64,000 nt of DNA from Fimbriimonadaceae bacterium (GCA_022843485.1 JALHNM010000003.1:1-64000); one strand, 5' to 3'. Numbered from the stretch's first letter, positions 1-8,523 are shown. Notes: generated by a model from the sequence alone, not told the origin. Numbers and translations: made by a program.

Positions 1-2
1 GG

Positions 3-170
3 GCGTGCGGCTCCGGGGCCTTTGTGGCCCTGGGGGCCGTCCCGCTCGCGAGCCCGGCCGAACTCGGCCTCCTGACCGGCCGCGACGAGCCCCCGCGACG
101 GTTGTTCGCCGTCACCGGCCCCCCGCCGGCGGTCTACGGGGCGCGGGGTGGGGCTAGACGGGCGGCCTGA
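3..170 (+). CDS. C-terminal fragment of an unidentified protein
   Basis: The open frame enters from the left edge and ends at a TGA at 168-170. It encodes about 55 residues starting ACGSGAFVALG and ending ARRAA. Nearly every codon ends in G or C, as in the real genes nearby, whereas the other two frames stop early or look non-coding. It runs convergently into ruvC and overlaps its end by 17 bases. The product cannot be identified from this tail. Confidence 0.5.
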   Translation, partial: ACGSGAFVALGAVPLASPAELGLLTGRDEPPRRLFAVTGPPPAVYGARGGARRAA

Positions 171-624
171 GGGCGAGCGCGATCGCCACCGCGAGGGCGT
201 CGGCGGCGTCGTCCGGCCGGGGCGGCTCGGCTAGCCCTAGCAACCGCTGGACCATGAACTGCACCTGGCGCTTGTCGGCCGCCCCGTTGCCCACCACGGC
301 GAGCTTGACTTCGGGCGGGCTGAACTCCCGGCAGCTCAGCCCCGCTTGCGCGACCACCAACTGGGCCACCCCGAGGGCCTTCGCGACGTCCATCACCGTG
401 GTCTGGTTCTTCGCGAAGAAGAGCCTTTCGGTCGCGGCCGCCCCCGGTTGCAGCCGTCCAACGATCTCGGTGAGGCGGTCGTACAGGAGGCAGAGCCGGG
501 CGGGGGTCTCGACCCGGGGGGTCGTGACCACGCCGTACTCGACGGCGGTGAGGCGGCTCCCCTCGCGGCGGACGACCCCGTAGCCCATCCGCTCGAGCCC
601 AGGGTCAAGCCCGAGCACGACCAC
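154..624 (-). CDS. ruvC: Crossover junction endodeoxyribonuclease RuvC
   Basis: RuvC is the Holliday-junction resolvase that cuts four-way junctions moved by RuvAB during recombinational repair. The protein is 156 residues, the usual family length. It has the RNase H-like fold signature LGLDPG at the N terminus (Asp7), Glu66 in TERLFFAKN, and the C-terminal pair Asp139 and Asp142 in PDDAADALA, so all four metal-binding acidic residues are present. The start is GTG at 622-624; a second GTG two codons later is possible. It lies 3 bases after a small unknown gene that follows motB on the same strand. ruvA and ruvB are not in the window. Confidence 0.96.
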   Translation of the reverse strand: MVVLGLDPGLERMGYGVVRREGSRLTAVEYGVVTTPRVETPARLCLLYDRLTEIVGRLQPGAAATERLFFAKNQTTVMDVAKALGVAQLVVAQAGLSCREFSPPEVKLAVVGNGAADKRQVQFMVQRLLGLAEPPRPDDAADALAVAIALALRPPV

Positions 625-627
625 CGG

Positions 628-900
628 CTAGTGCCCGAGGAGCGCGGTGTCCACCACGCCCACGTACCACGGCCGGCCCACGTCCTCCGGCGACTGGTGC
701 CAGTCGTAGAGGTACCCCTCGACGAGGTCGAGGCTCGAGAGGCGGCGGTCGAGGTCCATCGTCGGAACCCACAGCTCCCGGAGCACCGGGTACCAGTCGT
801 TCGGCAACGGGGGCTGCATGAAGCGGTAGTCGTCGCTCACGTCCACCACGACCACCCGCGCCATGTTGAACGCCCACAAGTTCTCGTCCATGAGTGCCAT
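628..900 (-). CDS. Hypothetical 90-residue protein between motB and ruvC
   Basis: This is a small soluble protein of 90 residues that I do not recognise. It starts at ATG 898-900 with AGGA about 8 bases upstream, lies 52 bases after motB and ends 3 bases before the ruvC start, so it is probably cotranscribed with both. It is rich in Asp, Trp and Tyr (for example ELWVPTMDLDRR and YLYDWHQSPED) and has no signal peptide or membrane segment. Codon use matches its neighbours, which supports it as a real gene. No function can be assigned. Confidence 0.7.
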   Translation of the reverse strand: MALMDENLWAFNMARVVVVDVSDDYRFMQPPLPNDWYPVLRELWVPTMDLDRRLSSLDLVEGYLYDWHQSPEDVGRPWYVGVVDTALLGH

Positions 901-952
901 CGGCGTTGTCCTGACAAAGGTTGGGACGGTCCACCCCGGCGTTTCGCGGCGG

Positions 953-1870
953 CTACATCCCGAGCGCGTCGCGACGGCCCAGGCCCTCTCGGCGCAGGTC
1001 GACGCGGCGCGGGGTCACCTGGCCCGGCATCCGGAACTTGCCCTCGATCGTCGCGCGCTCGACGTCGCCCGGCAGCCCGCCGACGCTCTGGGTCGAGAAC
1101 GAGTACGGCAACAGGATCGTCACGCGGCGGTTGCTGAAGTGGGCGGGGTCCTCTGGCCGACGGGGCTGGGTCGAGCCGAACCCCCGCACGGCCAGGAACT
1201 GACCCTCCGGGACGCCCCCTTCCCGCAGAAGCCGCCGCACCGCGCTGGCCCGGGCACTGCTGAGGTCGAAGTTATCGAAGTCGGGGTTGGGTAGGGGCAA
1301 GGAGTCCGTGTGGCCATCGACGACGATCGGGCGCTTCGTACCGGCGAGGATCGGGGCGAGTCGCGCGAGGACCGCCCGGGCCTGGGGGCGCACCTGGGAC
1401 GAGCCGAGTGTGAAGAACACCTCGCTGTTCGTCTCGGTCTCAGCGAGCTCCACGACCACGCCGTCCGGGGTCACCTTGGTCTCGATCGCCTTCTGGCGGC
1501 CGAGTTCCTTGAGGGTGGGGTCGTCGCTGAGCGCCCCGCGGAGCTGCTCGTCCATCGCCTCCATGATCTTGACTTCGTCGCGCTCGCGGTCGGCCGCGCC
1601 CTCTTGGCCCTGGGGGGTGCGCATCGGGCCCCCGTCCGGGCCGACGTTGACGTTGGTCTTGGGGGGGTTGGCCATGAAGCCGACCGGGTCGCGGAAGTAG
1701 CCCTGGATGAGCTCCTTGGTCTCTTGGGACATCCCCATGATCCACATGACCATGAAGAACGCCATCATGGCCGTCACGAAGTCGGCGAAGGCCACCTTCC
1801 AGGCCCCGCCGTGGTGGCCGTGGCCGTGGACCTTCTTCTTCTTGATGATGATCGGGGTGCCTTCTTGCAC
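953..1870 (-). CDS. motB: Flagellar motor stator protein MotB
   Basis: MotB is the stator subunit that anchors the MotA/MotB ion channel to peptidoglycan. The 305-residue protein has a Lys/His-rich cytoplasmic N terminus, one membrane helix around residues 28-47 (FADFVTAMMAFFMVMW) carrying the conserved ion-binding aspartate Asp30, and a C-terminal OmpA-like peptidoglycan-binding domain with VVDGHTDSLP and an LSSARA...VRRLL helix. The start is GTG at 1868-1870, preceded by a strong AGGGGGAG ribosome site. It lies 23 bases after motA, the classical order. The Asp-type helix suggests a proton-driven or sodium-driven motor, which cannot be decided here. Confidence 0.95.
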   Translation of the reverse strand: MQEGTPIIIKKKKVHGHGHHGGAWKVAFADFVTAMMAFFMVMWIMGMSQETKELIQGYFRDPVGFMANPPKTNVNVGPDGGPMRTPQGQEGAADRERDEVKIMEAMDEQLRGALSDDPTLKELGRQKAIETKVTPDGVVVELAETETNSEVFFTLGSSQVRPQARAVLARLAPILAGTKRPIVVDGHTDSLPLPNPDFDNFDLSSARASAVRRLLREGGVPEGQFLAVRGFGSTQPRRPEDPAHFSNRRVTILLPYSFSTQSVGGLPGDVERATIEGKFRMPGQVTPRRVDLRREGLGRRDALGM

Positions 1871-1893
1871 GTTCTCCCCCTAGGCGGCCGCGG

Positions 1894-2751
1894 TCACGCC
1901 GCGTCCTTCTCCTTGACCGCCTTCTCCAGTTCGACGAAGCCGGGGCGGACGCTCGGGTCGATGTTCCGGCGGGCGAACTCGATGCACGTGATCGGCGACT
2001 CGCCGCGGGCGAAGCTGAACAGGGCGTGGCGGATGCAGTTCATGTACATCCCGTTCTGGCGCACCTGGTTCGAGATCGACTTCGAGATCGGGGCGAGCAC
2101 GACGTAGCCCATGAAGATGCCGAGGAACGTCCCGACGAGGGCCACGGCGACGGACTTGCCGATGAGGGCGGCCTCGCCCCCGATCTTGCCCATCGTGATG
2201 ATGATGCCGAGGACGGCGGCGACGATCCCGACCGCGGGCATGGCGTCGGCGACGTTCTGGAGGGCCTCCGACGGACCGAGCTCCTCGTGGTGGGCGACCT
2301 CGAGGTCGAGCTCCATCATCTCGGAGAGGTCGTGGGGCCCGACGGCCCCCGTGAGGATCACCTTCATCGTGTCGCAGAAGAAGTGGACGGCGTGGTGGTT
2401 GGCCAGGAAGCTCGGGAACTTCTTCATGACCTCGCTCTGCTCGGGCTCCTCGACGTGCTTCTCGAGGCCGAGGAGCCCCTCCTTCCGGGCGATGGTGAAC
2501 AGCTGGTACATCATCTTCAGGAGATCGACGTAGGCGGCCTTGCCGGGGGGGGCCTTGAGCAGGCCCAGGACGGCCTTGATCGTGGCCGTGAGCATCGGCA
2601 TCCCGAACGAGCCGAGGAAGATGCCGAGGGCAGCGCCGAAGATGATGATGAACTCGGTCGGCTGAATAAGGATATCGATCTTGCCGCCGTGCAAGATGTA
2701 CCCTAAGAGGGTACAGACCACCCCCACGATGACGCCGATGAACGCGAACAT
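1894..2751 (-). CDS. motA: Flagellar motor stator protein MotA
   Basis: MotA is the membrane subunit of the flagellar stator; with MotB it couples ion flow to rotation. The 285-residue protein starts MFAFIGVIVGVVCTLLGYIL and shows four predicted membrane segments (near residues 3-20, 30-50, 165-190 and 200-225), with a charged cytoplasmic loop between the second and third. Pro172 in DAMPAVGIV matches the conserved channel proline of E. coli MotA. The open frame continues far upstream through a low-complexity repeat region, but ATG 2749-2751 is the natural start for this family. A GATAAT hexamer 15 bases before the ATG could be its -10. It forms an operon with motB. Confidence 0.95.
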   Translation of the reverse strand: MFAFIGVIVGVVCTLLGYILHGGKIDILIQPTEFIIIFGAALGIFLGSFGMPMLTATIKAVLGLLKAPPGKAAYVDLLKMMYQLFTIARKEGLLGLEKHVEEPEQSEVMKKFPSFLANHHAVHFFCDTMKVILTGAVGPHDLSEMMELDLEVAHHEELGPSEALQNVADAMPAVGIVAAVLGIIITMGKIGGEAALIGKSVAVALVGTFLGIFMGYVVLAPISKSISNQVRQNGMYMNCIRHALFSFARGESPITCIEFARRNIDPSVRPGFVELEKAVKEKDAA

Positions 2752-2818
2752 GCCGAGCCTGGAAGGATTATCGGCGCCCCCCGCCCCGCTCCCCAGGGAA
2801 CCGGCGGAGGGTCCCGGG

Positions 2819-2875
2819 GCGGGTTCGGGGGTCGGGGGTCGGGGTCGGGGGGCGGGGGGCGGGGGGCGGGGGGCG
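2819..2875. repeat. G-rich heptamer tandem repeat, block A
   Basis: This block contains repeated TCGGGGG and CGGGGGG units on the plus strand, about eight copies, lying about 70 bases before the motA start. A transcript of motA that began upstream would carry it as a C-rich leader. The runs of three or more G spaced by one or two bases fit the pattern of a potential G-quadruplex. Confidence 0.75.
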
Positions 2876-3069
2876 TGAGGCGGAAGGGGGGGCGGGGACG
2901 TCTCTTGGTGGAGGGTCCTCCGGCTCGCAGGCCTTTGGCCTGCACCTAGAGGCCAAACTGGCAGAGCCGGGCAAGGTACCCCCAGAGGTCGGAACCCCAG
3001 AGGACGTCTACAGGTGGCCGAGCGGATCGGCCAGAATCCCCGCACACCCGCAACCCGCACACCCAAGAC

Positions 3070-3129
3070 CCAACCCCCGACCCCCGACCCCCGAACCCCG
3101 ACCCCCGACCCCCGAACCCCGAACCCCCC
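3070..3129. repeat. C-rich heptamer tandem repeat, block B
   Basis: Repeated CCCCCGA units, with some CCCCGAA variants, run for about 60 bases just before mutL. The unit is the reverse complement of the block A unit, so the two blocks form a long imperfect inverted repeat flanking the centre of the motA/mutL intergenic region. A related block lies after the tRNA gene at 14967-15002. Confidence 0.75.
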
Positions 3130-3183
3130 TCCACACCAATGGCCCTTAGGACGACCGAGATACTCTCCACGCCAGGCCGGCCC

Positions 3184-5079
3184 GTGATCCGGCTCCTCGA
3201 CCCCCACACCGTGAACCAGATCGCGGCGGGGGAGGTCGTCGAACGGCCGGCCTCGGTCGTGAAGGAGCTCGTCGAGAACGCGGTCGACGCCGGGGCGCGG
3301 CGGGTCGAAGTGACCCTCGTCGACTACGGTCGGGCCCGGATCGAAGTGGCGGACGACGGGCACGGCATCCCGGCCGGGGCCCTCGCCCTGGCCCTTGAGC
3401 GGCACGCGACCTCGAAGATCCGCTTGGCCGCCGACCTCCAGGCCGTCGGGACGTTCGGGTTCCGCGGTGAGGCCCTGCCCTCCATCGCGTCGGTCTCGCG
3501 GCTCACGCTCTCGTCCGGGGTCGACGACGGGGGCCGGGCGGTCGTCGTCTCGGAGGAGGGACGACTTGGCCCGGTCGGCTCGGAAGCGGGCCCCCGCGGG
3601 ACGACGGTCACGGTCGAGGGCCTCTTCTCGAACACCCCGGCCCGGCTGAAGTTCCTCAAGTCGGACGCGACCGAGTTGGCCGCCTGCGTCGAGGCGGTGT
3701 CGCGGGCGGCGGTGTCGCACCCGGACGTCCGGTTCGTCTTGCGCCACGAGTCGGCCAAGGGCGCGGTCGGTACCCTGCTCCAGACATCCGGTTCGGGCGA
3801 CCTGCTCACCGTCCTCGCCGAGGTTTGGGGCCGGGAGGTCGCGCGGGCCCTCGTTCCGCTCGAACCGACGGGGGCCACGCTCGAGTCGGGGCTCCGGGTG
3901 CGGGGGTACGTGAGCCCGCCCCACGTCACGCGGCCGACCCGGGCACTCCAATGGGCGTTCGTGAACGGCCGTCCCGTGCGCTCGAGGCTCTTGCAGGCGG
4001 CGCTCGACCAGGCGTTCCGATCGCTCACGCCCGAGCGCCGCTTCCCGGTGGCGGCGCTCATCGTGGACGTAAACCCCGCCCGGGTCGACGTGAACGTCTC
4101 GCCCACCAAGAGCGAGGTTCGGTTCCAGTCCGAAGGGGCGGTGTTCGACGCGGTGCGCCGGGCGGTCACGTCGGCCTTGCTCGCCTTCGGGATGGTGCCC
4201 AGCGCCGACGGTCTCGCCGCCGCCAACGCCGCCCTCCGCGAGGCCCGGGCCGAGAACCCGCTCGTCGGGCTGTTCGGCGGCGCTGGGGGGCCTGGCGGGT
4301 TTGGGGCCCCTGGCTCGGAGGCCGAAGGGGGGTCGGGAGCAAGCCTTGGGTGGGCTGGGCCATCGTCGCGCACGGCGTTCGAGGCGGCCCTGGCGGGCCA
4401 GGCCCCGCTCGGGCCGTTCGGAGGTCTGGCGGGTGGATCAGCGGCGGCCGAGTCGGGGGCGGAAGGGGCGAGCGGCGGCCGTTCGGCGGCCGAGGAGATG
4501 CTCTCCGGGCTCTGGATCCACGGTCAGATCGACGCCACCTTCATCCTCGCCGAGAACGACCGGGCGATCCTGATCATCGACCAGCACGTGGCCCACGAGC
4601 GGGTGCTCTACGAACGGCTCCGCGAGTCCCGTGGGGGCGGTTCGGTCGAGGTCCAGCGCCTCGTCGTCCCGGAGACCCTGCACGTCGGCCGGGTCGGGGC
4701 GACGCTCTTGGGCGAACGGCTCGCCGAGCTCCGCGCGATCGGCTACGACCTCGAACCGTTCGGAGGGGAGAGCGTGATCGTCCGGGCGGTCCCTGCCCTA
4801 TGGCGGGGGCGGTCGCCGATCGCGGCCCTCGCCGACATGGTCGAAGAGCTCGCCCAGGGCCTCGGACAGGGGTGCCTGACCCAGCTCCGAGACGACGTCT
4901 ACACGATGTGCTCCTGCAAGATGGCGGTCAAGGCGGGTGACCCCCTCGCCCCCGCCGAGATGGAACGGCTCGTCGCCGACCTCGCGCGCACCGAGAACCC
5001 CTACCTCTGCCCCCACGGCCGGCCGATCACGATCGCCCTGCCGAAGGGGGACCTCTACCGCCGGTTCAAGCGGTGCTGA
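3184..5079 (+). CDS. mutL: DNA mismatch repair protein MutL (endonuclease type)
   Basis: MutL couples mismatch recognition by MutS to strand incision and excision. The N-terminal GHKL ATPase domain has AAGEVVERPASVVKELVENA, DDGHGI, ATSKI and GFRGEAL. The C-terminal domain has the latent nuclease metal motif DQHVAHERVLYE, SCKMAVKAGD, CPHGRP and a terminal FKR, so this is the nicking type used by bacteria without MutH. A Gly/Ala-rich linker of roughly 100 residues separates the domains. I chose GTG 3184 (631 residues) because family members begin almost exactly there and a possible -10, TACTCT at 3161-3166, lies inside the longer frame. ATG 3139 would add 15 residues. Confidence 0.95.
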   Translation: MIRLLDPHTVNQIAAGEVVERPASVVKELVENAVDAGARRVEVTLVDYGRARIEVADDGHGIPAGALALALERHATSKIRLAADLQAVGTFGFRGEALPSIASVSRLTLSSGVDDGGRAVVVSEEGRLGPVGSEAGPRGTTVTVEGLFSNTPARLKFLKSDATELAACVEAVSRAAVSHPDVRFVLRHESAKGAVGTLLQTSGSGDLLTVLAEVWGREVARALVPLEPTGATLESGLRVRGYVSPPHVTRPTRALQWAFVNGRPVRSRLLQAALDQAFRSLTPERRFPVAALIVDVNPARVDVNVSPTKSEVRFQSEGAVFDAVRRAVTSALLAFGMVPSADGLAAANAALREARAENPLVGLFGGAGGPGGFGAPGSEAEGGSGASLGWAGPSSRTAFEAALAGQAPLGPFGGLAGGSAAAESGAEGASGGRSAAEEMLSGLWIHGQIDATFILAENDRAILIIDQHVAHERVLYERLRESRGGGSVEVQRLVVPETLHVGRVGATLLGERLAELRAIGYDLEPFGGESVIVRAVPALWRGRSPIAALADMVEELAQGLGQGCLTQLRDDVYTMCSCKMAVKAGDPLAPAEMERLVADLARTENPYLCPHGRPITIALPKGDLYRRFKRC

Positions 5080-5313
5080 ACGGACCCGCGCCGGCAAACC
5101 CCGCACATGCGCATGGGTCTTTCGTCCCTATCACCGTCGAACTTCGGCACGGGCCCTTAAGAAAGCGGGGGCCGGAACCGTTATCCAACCTAGCGAAGAC
5201 AGGTCTCGACGCAGACAACGGCACGACGGGGGCGACCCCGATCACGCAAAGCCACGGGTCTCCCTGAGATCGCCGGGTTGCCTACGAAGAGGCGCTGAAC
5301 TGCGAGGTCTGTC

Positions 5314-5580
5314 GTGAAAATCTCCACCGAACAACTCGAAAAGATCGCCGCCGAGCGGGGTCGCGTGACCCCGACCGGGGCCGAGGTCGACGCCGCCGTG
5401 ATCCGACTCATCGACGCCGACCTGATCCAACAGGTCACCGCCAAGGTCGTCTCGACCCCTGACCGGGACGAGATGGTCGCCGACGTGAAGGCCCGGATCG
5501 AAGCCGGGGCGTACCACGTCAGCTCCGAAGAGATCGCGGACGCCATGGTGCGCCGCGCGATCGCCGACAAGGTCCGCTAA
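5314..5580 (+). CDS. flgM: Flagellar anti-sigma-28 factor FlgM
   Basis: FlgM holds the flagellar sigma factor FliA inactive until the hook is complete, then leaves through the flagellar export channel. This 88-residue protein has the normal FlgM size. Its C-terminal half, with DEMVADVKARIEAGAYHV followed by SSEEIADAMVRRAI, matches the sigma-28-binding region of the family. The N-terminal half is polar and probably disordered, as is typical. The start is GTG at 5314 with a GAGGT ribosome site about 6 bases upstream. It is separated by 234 bases from mutL. Together with motA and motB it shows that the organism is flagellated. Confidence 0.85.
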   Translation: MKISTEQLEKIAAERGRVTPTGAEVDAAVIRLIDADLIQQVTAKVVSTPDRDEMVADVKARIEAGAYHVSSEEIADAMVRRAIADKVR

Positions 5581-5621
5581 GGGCCTGCCCTTCACCCTTC
5601 CCAAGCCGGAAACCTGAGCCA

Positions 5622-5639
5622 GGGGCCGAAGTCGGCCCC
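5622..5639. terminator. Hairpin between convergent flgM and rng
   Basis: GGGGCCG, a four-base AAGT loop and CGGCCCC form a perfect 7-bp stem (with an extra A-T pair possible) between the stop codons of two convergent genes. There is no clear T tract, so it may act as a weak bidirectional terminator or 3-prime end stabiliser. Confidence 0.5.
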
Positions 5640-5643
5640 CCGC

Positions 5644-7401
5644 TTAGCGGCCCGGCAGGATGACGTCCGCCACCGAGAACGCCCGGCGGATGTCCTGGAG
5701 GACGACCTTGACCCGGCCGTCGACGTGCTCCCCGCCGTCTAGGAGCTCGATGTAGTAGCCGCCGTCCGTCCAGCCGATCGCCTTCGAGCCCCCATCGAGG
5801 GCGCTCCGCCGTACGTTGCACTCGAGCACCTGGGCCCGCCGGTACCCCATGTAGCGCCGGTCGAACTCGTCCATCGTGCCCGACGCGATCTCGAAGTCCT
5901 CGAACTCGAAGTCGAAGTTGGCCCGCATGTAGAGGCCCCGCTTGAGCTCGTGCTCGAGGTCCTCGATCGCCTCGCCGTCGCCGCCGATCATGCTCTCGAC
6001 CACCGCGGGGTGGCACTCGACGTAGAACGCGTCGCCCGGGTCGTGCAGCTTGCGCCGCATCTCGCGCTCGATCCACAGGGCGACCGTGTCGCTGCTGGCG
6101 ATCCGGCCCCGCCCTTCGCAGGTCGGGCAGACGGTGGTGATCGCCTCCGTCACGCTCTCGCCCGTCCGCTTCCGTGTGAGCTCGATGAGGCCGAGCGACG
6201 ACACCTTCCCCACCCGCGTCCGGGCCCGGTCCCGTGCGAGCATCTTCTCGAAGTGGTCGAGGAGCCGCTTCCGGTCGGTCGCCTCCTCCATGTCGATGAA
6301 GTCGGCCACGATGATGCCCCCCATGTCACGGAGGCGGAGTTGACGGCAGATCTCCTCGGCCGCCTCCATGTTCGCCTTCATGATCGTCTCGTTGAGGTTG
6401 CTGGAGCCGACCTGCTTGCCCGTGTTGACGTCGATCGCGGTGAGGGCCTCGGTCTCATCGACGACGAGGTACCCCCCGCTCTTGAGGCCGACCTTGTGCT
6501 CCAGGAGCCGGTCCAGATCCTTCTCGACGCCGTAATGGTCGAAGATAGGCTGGTCGCGATCGTAGAGGAAGATCTTCTCCCGGAGCTTCGGGGCGACCAT
6601 CCCCGCGACCAAGCTGACCTTCTCGTACTCCTCGGGGTCGTCGATCACGAGCTTGTCGATCTCGTCGCCGAACACGTCGCGGATCGTGCGGTAGAGCAAG
6701 GTCTGGTCGCGGTGGACGACGGCGGGGGCCCGAAGCTTCTTGGCTGCGTCGAGGACCTGGCCCCAAAGCTGCTGGAGGAAGGCCACGTCGGCTTGGAGCT
6801 CGGCCACAGTGCGGCCCTCACACTCGGTGCGCAGGATCACGCCGAATCCGGGCGGCACGATCTTCTCGCCCACCCGGCGCAGGCGATCCCGTTCCTTGCG
6901 GTCCTCGATCTTGCGGCTCACGCCGAGGTGGTTGCCCTCGGGCATGAGCACGACGTAGCGGCCGGGCAGGCTGATGCGGGTCGTGACGCGGCTCCCCTTC
7001 GTCCCGCGAGGGCCCTTAGTCACCTGGACCATGAGCTCCTGGCCGGGCTTGATGAGCTCCTTGATCTTCCTCCGTCGCAACTCACTGCGCCGGACGCTGG
7101 CCGGGCTGTTGTCGCCGACGTCCTCGGGGATGATGTCGGCGACGTAGAGGAACGCGTTGCGCTCGAGGCCGATATCGACGAAGGCCGCGTCCATGCCGGG
7201 CAGCACGTTCTGGACGATGCCCTTGAAGATGCTCCCGACGACCCGCTCTTCCCGCTCGACGCGGTACTCCATGAGTTGGCCGTCCTCAAGGACGGCGATG
7301 CGGGTCTCGCGATTGCCGCTGTTGACGATGATCTCGATGCGCTGGGGCGGTCCGCCCGAAGCGAGGCCCGCAGGGCGGGTCGTGCGTTGACGTCTTCTCA
7401 A
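5644..7401 (-). CDS. rng: Ribonuclease G/E family protein
   Basis: RNase G/E cleaves single-stranded RNA in rRNA maturation and mRNA decay. The 585-residue protein has an N-terminal S1 domain (GSIFKGIVQNVLPGMDAAFV), the RNase H-like and catalytic DNase I-like regions with the metal ligands in ALTAIDVNTG and GGIIVADFIDME, and the Zn-link cysteines in CPTCEGRG near the C terminus. There is no long RNase E scaffold tail, so RNase G is the better name. The frame stays open to 7728, past the divergent gene, but no ATG occurs before residue 25 of the domain. TTG 7399-7401 with AGGA 8 bases upstream is the best start. Confidence 0.93.
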   Translation of the reverse strand: MRRRQRTTRPAGLASGGPPQRIEIIVNSGNRETRIAVLEDGQLMEYRVEREERVVGSIFKGIVQNVLPGMDAAFVDIGLERNAFLYVADIIPEDVGDNSPASVRRSELRRRKIKELIKPGQELMVQVTKGPRGTKGSRVTTRISLPGRYVVLMPEGNHLGVSRKIEDRKERDRLRRVGEKIVPPGFGVILRTECEGRTVAELQADVAFLQQLWGQVLDAAKKLRAPAVVHRDQTLLYRTIRDVFGDEIDKLVIDDPEEYEKVSLVAGMVAPKLREKIFLYDRDQPIFDHYGVEKDLDRLLEHKVGLKSGGYLVVDETEALTAIDVNTGKQVGSSNLNETIMKANMEAAEEICRQLRLRDMGGIIVADFIDMEEATDRKRLLDHFEKMLARDRARTRVGKVSSLGLIELTRKRTGESVTEAITTVCPTCEGRGRIASSDTVALWIEREMRRKLHDPGDAFYVECHPAVVESMIGGDGEAIEDLEHELKRGLYMRANFDFEFEDFEIASGTMDEFDRRYMGYRRAQVLECNVRRSALDGGSKAIGWTDGGYYIELLDGGEHVDGRVKVVLQDIRRAFSVADVILPGR

Positions 7402-7551
7402 ACCGGTGTTCCTGTGGCCGCTCAAGGCGAGACCGGCGGGCGGGCGGAAAGCGCAGGGCTCTCGACGCGGGCCTCCCGGGACCTGTCGGCTAGGCGAGTC
7501 TACCGGGTTCGGCCTACTCACCCCCGGCGAACGGGCCGGTAACCTCGCGAC

Positions 7552-7878
7552 GTGCCGGTCTACGAGTACCGATGCCGGGGGTGCGCCCGCAAGGTCACGC
7601 TGCTGGTCGGGATGGTCGCCGCCCCGGACGACGAGACGTGCCCCCACTGTGGGGGGACCGACCTGGTCAAGCTCGTGAGCCGCTTCCGGCGGGGACGCAC
7701 GGAGGACGACCGGGTCGACGAGATGCACGACCGCCTCGAAGTGGCGGGCGATCCCGAGAGTCCGACCGCCATGCGGGCCATTCTTCGGGAGATGGGCAAG
7801 GCGATGGACGAGGACATGGCCGACGACATGGAGGAGCTCTTCGAGACGGACATGGAGACCCCGGAGGACGCCCCGTGA
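7552..7878 (+). CDS. FmdB-type zinc ribbon protein
   Basis: This 108-residue protein begins MPVYEYRCRGC and has a second pair CPHC, giving the four-cysteine zinc ribbon typical of the FmdB/CxxC_CxxC regulatory family. The remainder is acidic and helical (EEMG, MADDMEEL) and is probably a partner-binding tail. The start is GTG 7552 with TAACCT at 7540-7545, a spacing of 6, which fits a leaderless transcript. Its stop overlaps the start of tdk as GTGA, so the two are translated together. The function of the family is not firmly known; some members are annotated as putative regulators. Confidence 0.8.
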   Translation: MPVYEYRCRGCARKVTLLVGMVAAPDDETCPHCGGTDLVKLVSRFRRGRTEDDRVDEMHDRLEVAGDPESPTAMRAILREMGKAMDEDMADDMEELFETDMETPEDAP

Positions 7879-8459
7879 AGCCGCTCGGCCAGATCACCGT
7901 CGTGTGCGGGAGTATGTTCGCGGGCAAGTCCGAGGAGCTGATCCGCCTCGCCCGGCGAGCGCTCTACGCCAAGAAGAAGGTGAAGGTCTTCAAGCCCGCG
8001 CTCGACAACCGGTACGACGCCCAGATGGTCGTCACCCACGAGGGGGTGCGGCACGAAGCCGTACCCGTCGTCTCGGTCGAGGAAATGCGGGGCCTCATCG
8101 AGCCCGACACGGAGGTCGTACTCATCGAGGAGGCGCAGTTCTTCGACCCCTCCATCGTCGATCTGGTGACCCAACTCGCCGATTCGGGCCGAGAGGTTGT
8201 GCTCGCCGGGCTCGACCAGGACTTCCGAAGGGAGCCGTTCGGCCCCATGCCCACCTTGCTCGCGATCGCGGACGAGGTCGTGAAGCTCCGGGCGATCTGT
8301 GTGAAGTGCGGCCGGCCCGCCAGCCACACCTACCGCCAGATCGACGGCCGCCCCGCCCATCGGGACGACCCGGTCGTGCTCATCGGGGCGACCGAGGTGT
8401 ACGAGGCCAGATGTCGGGCGTGCCACAAGGTTCGGGGCGCCGGACGGCCGAAGCGGTAG
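7875..8459 (+). CDS. tdk: Thymidine kinase
   Basis: Thymidine kinase phosphorylates thymidine to dTMP in the salvage pathway. The 194-residue protein has the P-loop GSMFAGKSEEL near the N terminus, the EEAQFFD box in the position of the family DEAQFF motif, a lasso segment ending in YRQIDGRP, and two cysteine pairs (CVKC and CRAC) for the structural zinc. The start is GTG 7875-7877, overlapping the preceding stop as GTGA. A pyrimidine-nucleoside phosphorylase for the same salvage route is encoded at 32.7 kb. Confidence 0.95.
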   Translation: MKPLGQITVVCGSMFAGKSEELIRLARRALYAKKKVKVFKPALDNRYDAQMVVTHEGVRHEAVPVVSVEEMRGLIEPDTEVVLIEEAQFFDPSIVDLVTQLADSGREVVLAGLDQDFRREPFGPMPTLLAIADEVVKLRAICVKCGRPASHTYRQIDGRPAHRDDPVVLIGATEVYEARCRACHKVRGAGRPKR

Positions 8460-8523
8460 GCCAACCGGTCCGTTCACCGGAAACCGGGCTCAAGGCGATC
8501 CCAGAAGACCCGAGACTTTCAGT

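Larger units (their letters stand above)
2752..3183. other. Intergenic region between motA and mutL
   Basis: This 432-base divergent region holds no convincing gene. Its main content is two blocks of tandem C/G-rich heptamers, listed separately, in opposite orientation. Between them lies about 190 bases of unremarkable sequence including a short imperfect hairpin around 2920-2945. A TACTCT hexamer at 3161-3166 may be the -10 of mutL. Open frames running through the region encode only Pro/Arg/Gly-rich low-complexity sequence and are not genes. Confidence 0.6.

Noticed and set aside
2752-3951. A long N-terminal extension of motA through the repeat region and across mutL
   Set aside because: The extension encodes Pro/Arg low-complexity sequence from tandem repeats and antisense of mutL; MotA has its natural start at 2751.
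5150-5190. A sigma-28 promoter before flgM
   Set aside because: TAAG and GCCG elements occur but the spacing is about 9 rather than 15 bases, so the match is not acceptable.
7402-7728. Extension of the RNase G/E frame beyond 7401
   Set aside because: It would run across the start of the divergent zinc ribbon gene and has no family similarity; AGGA-TTG at 7401 is a reasonable start.
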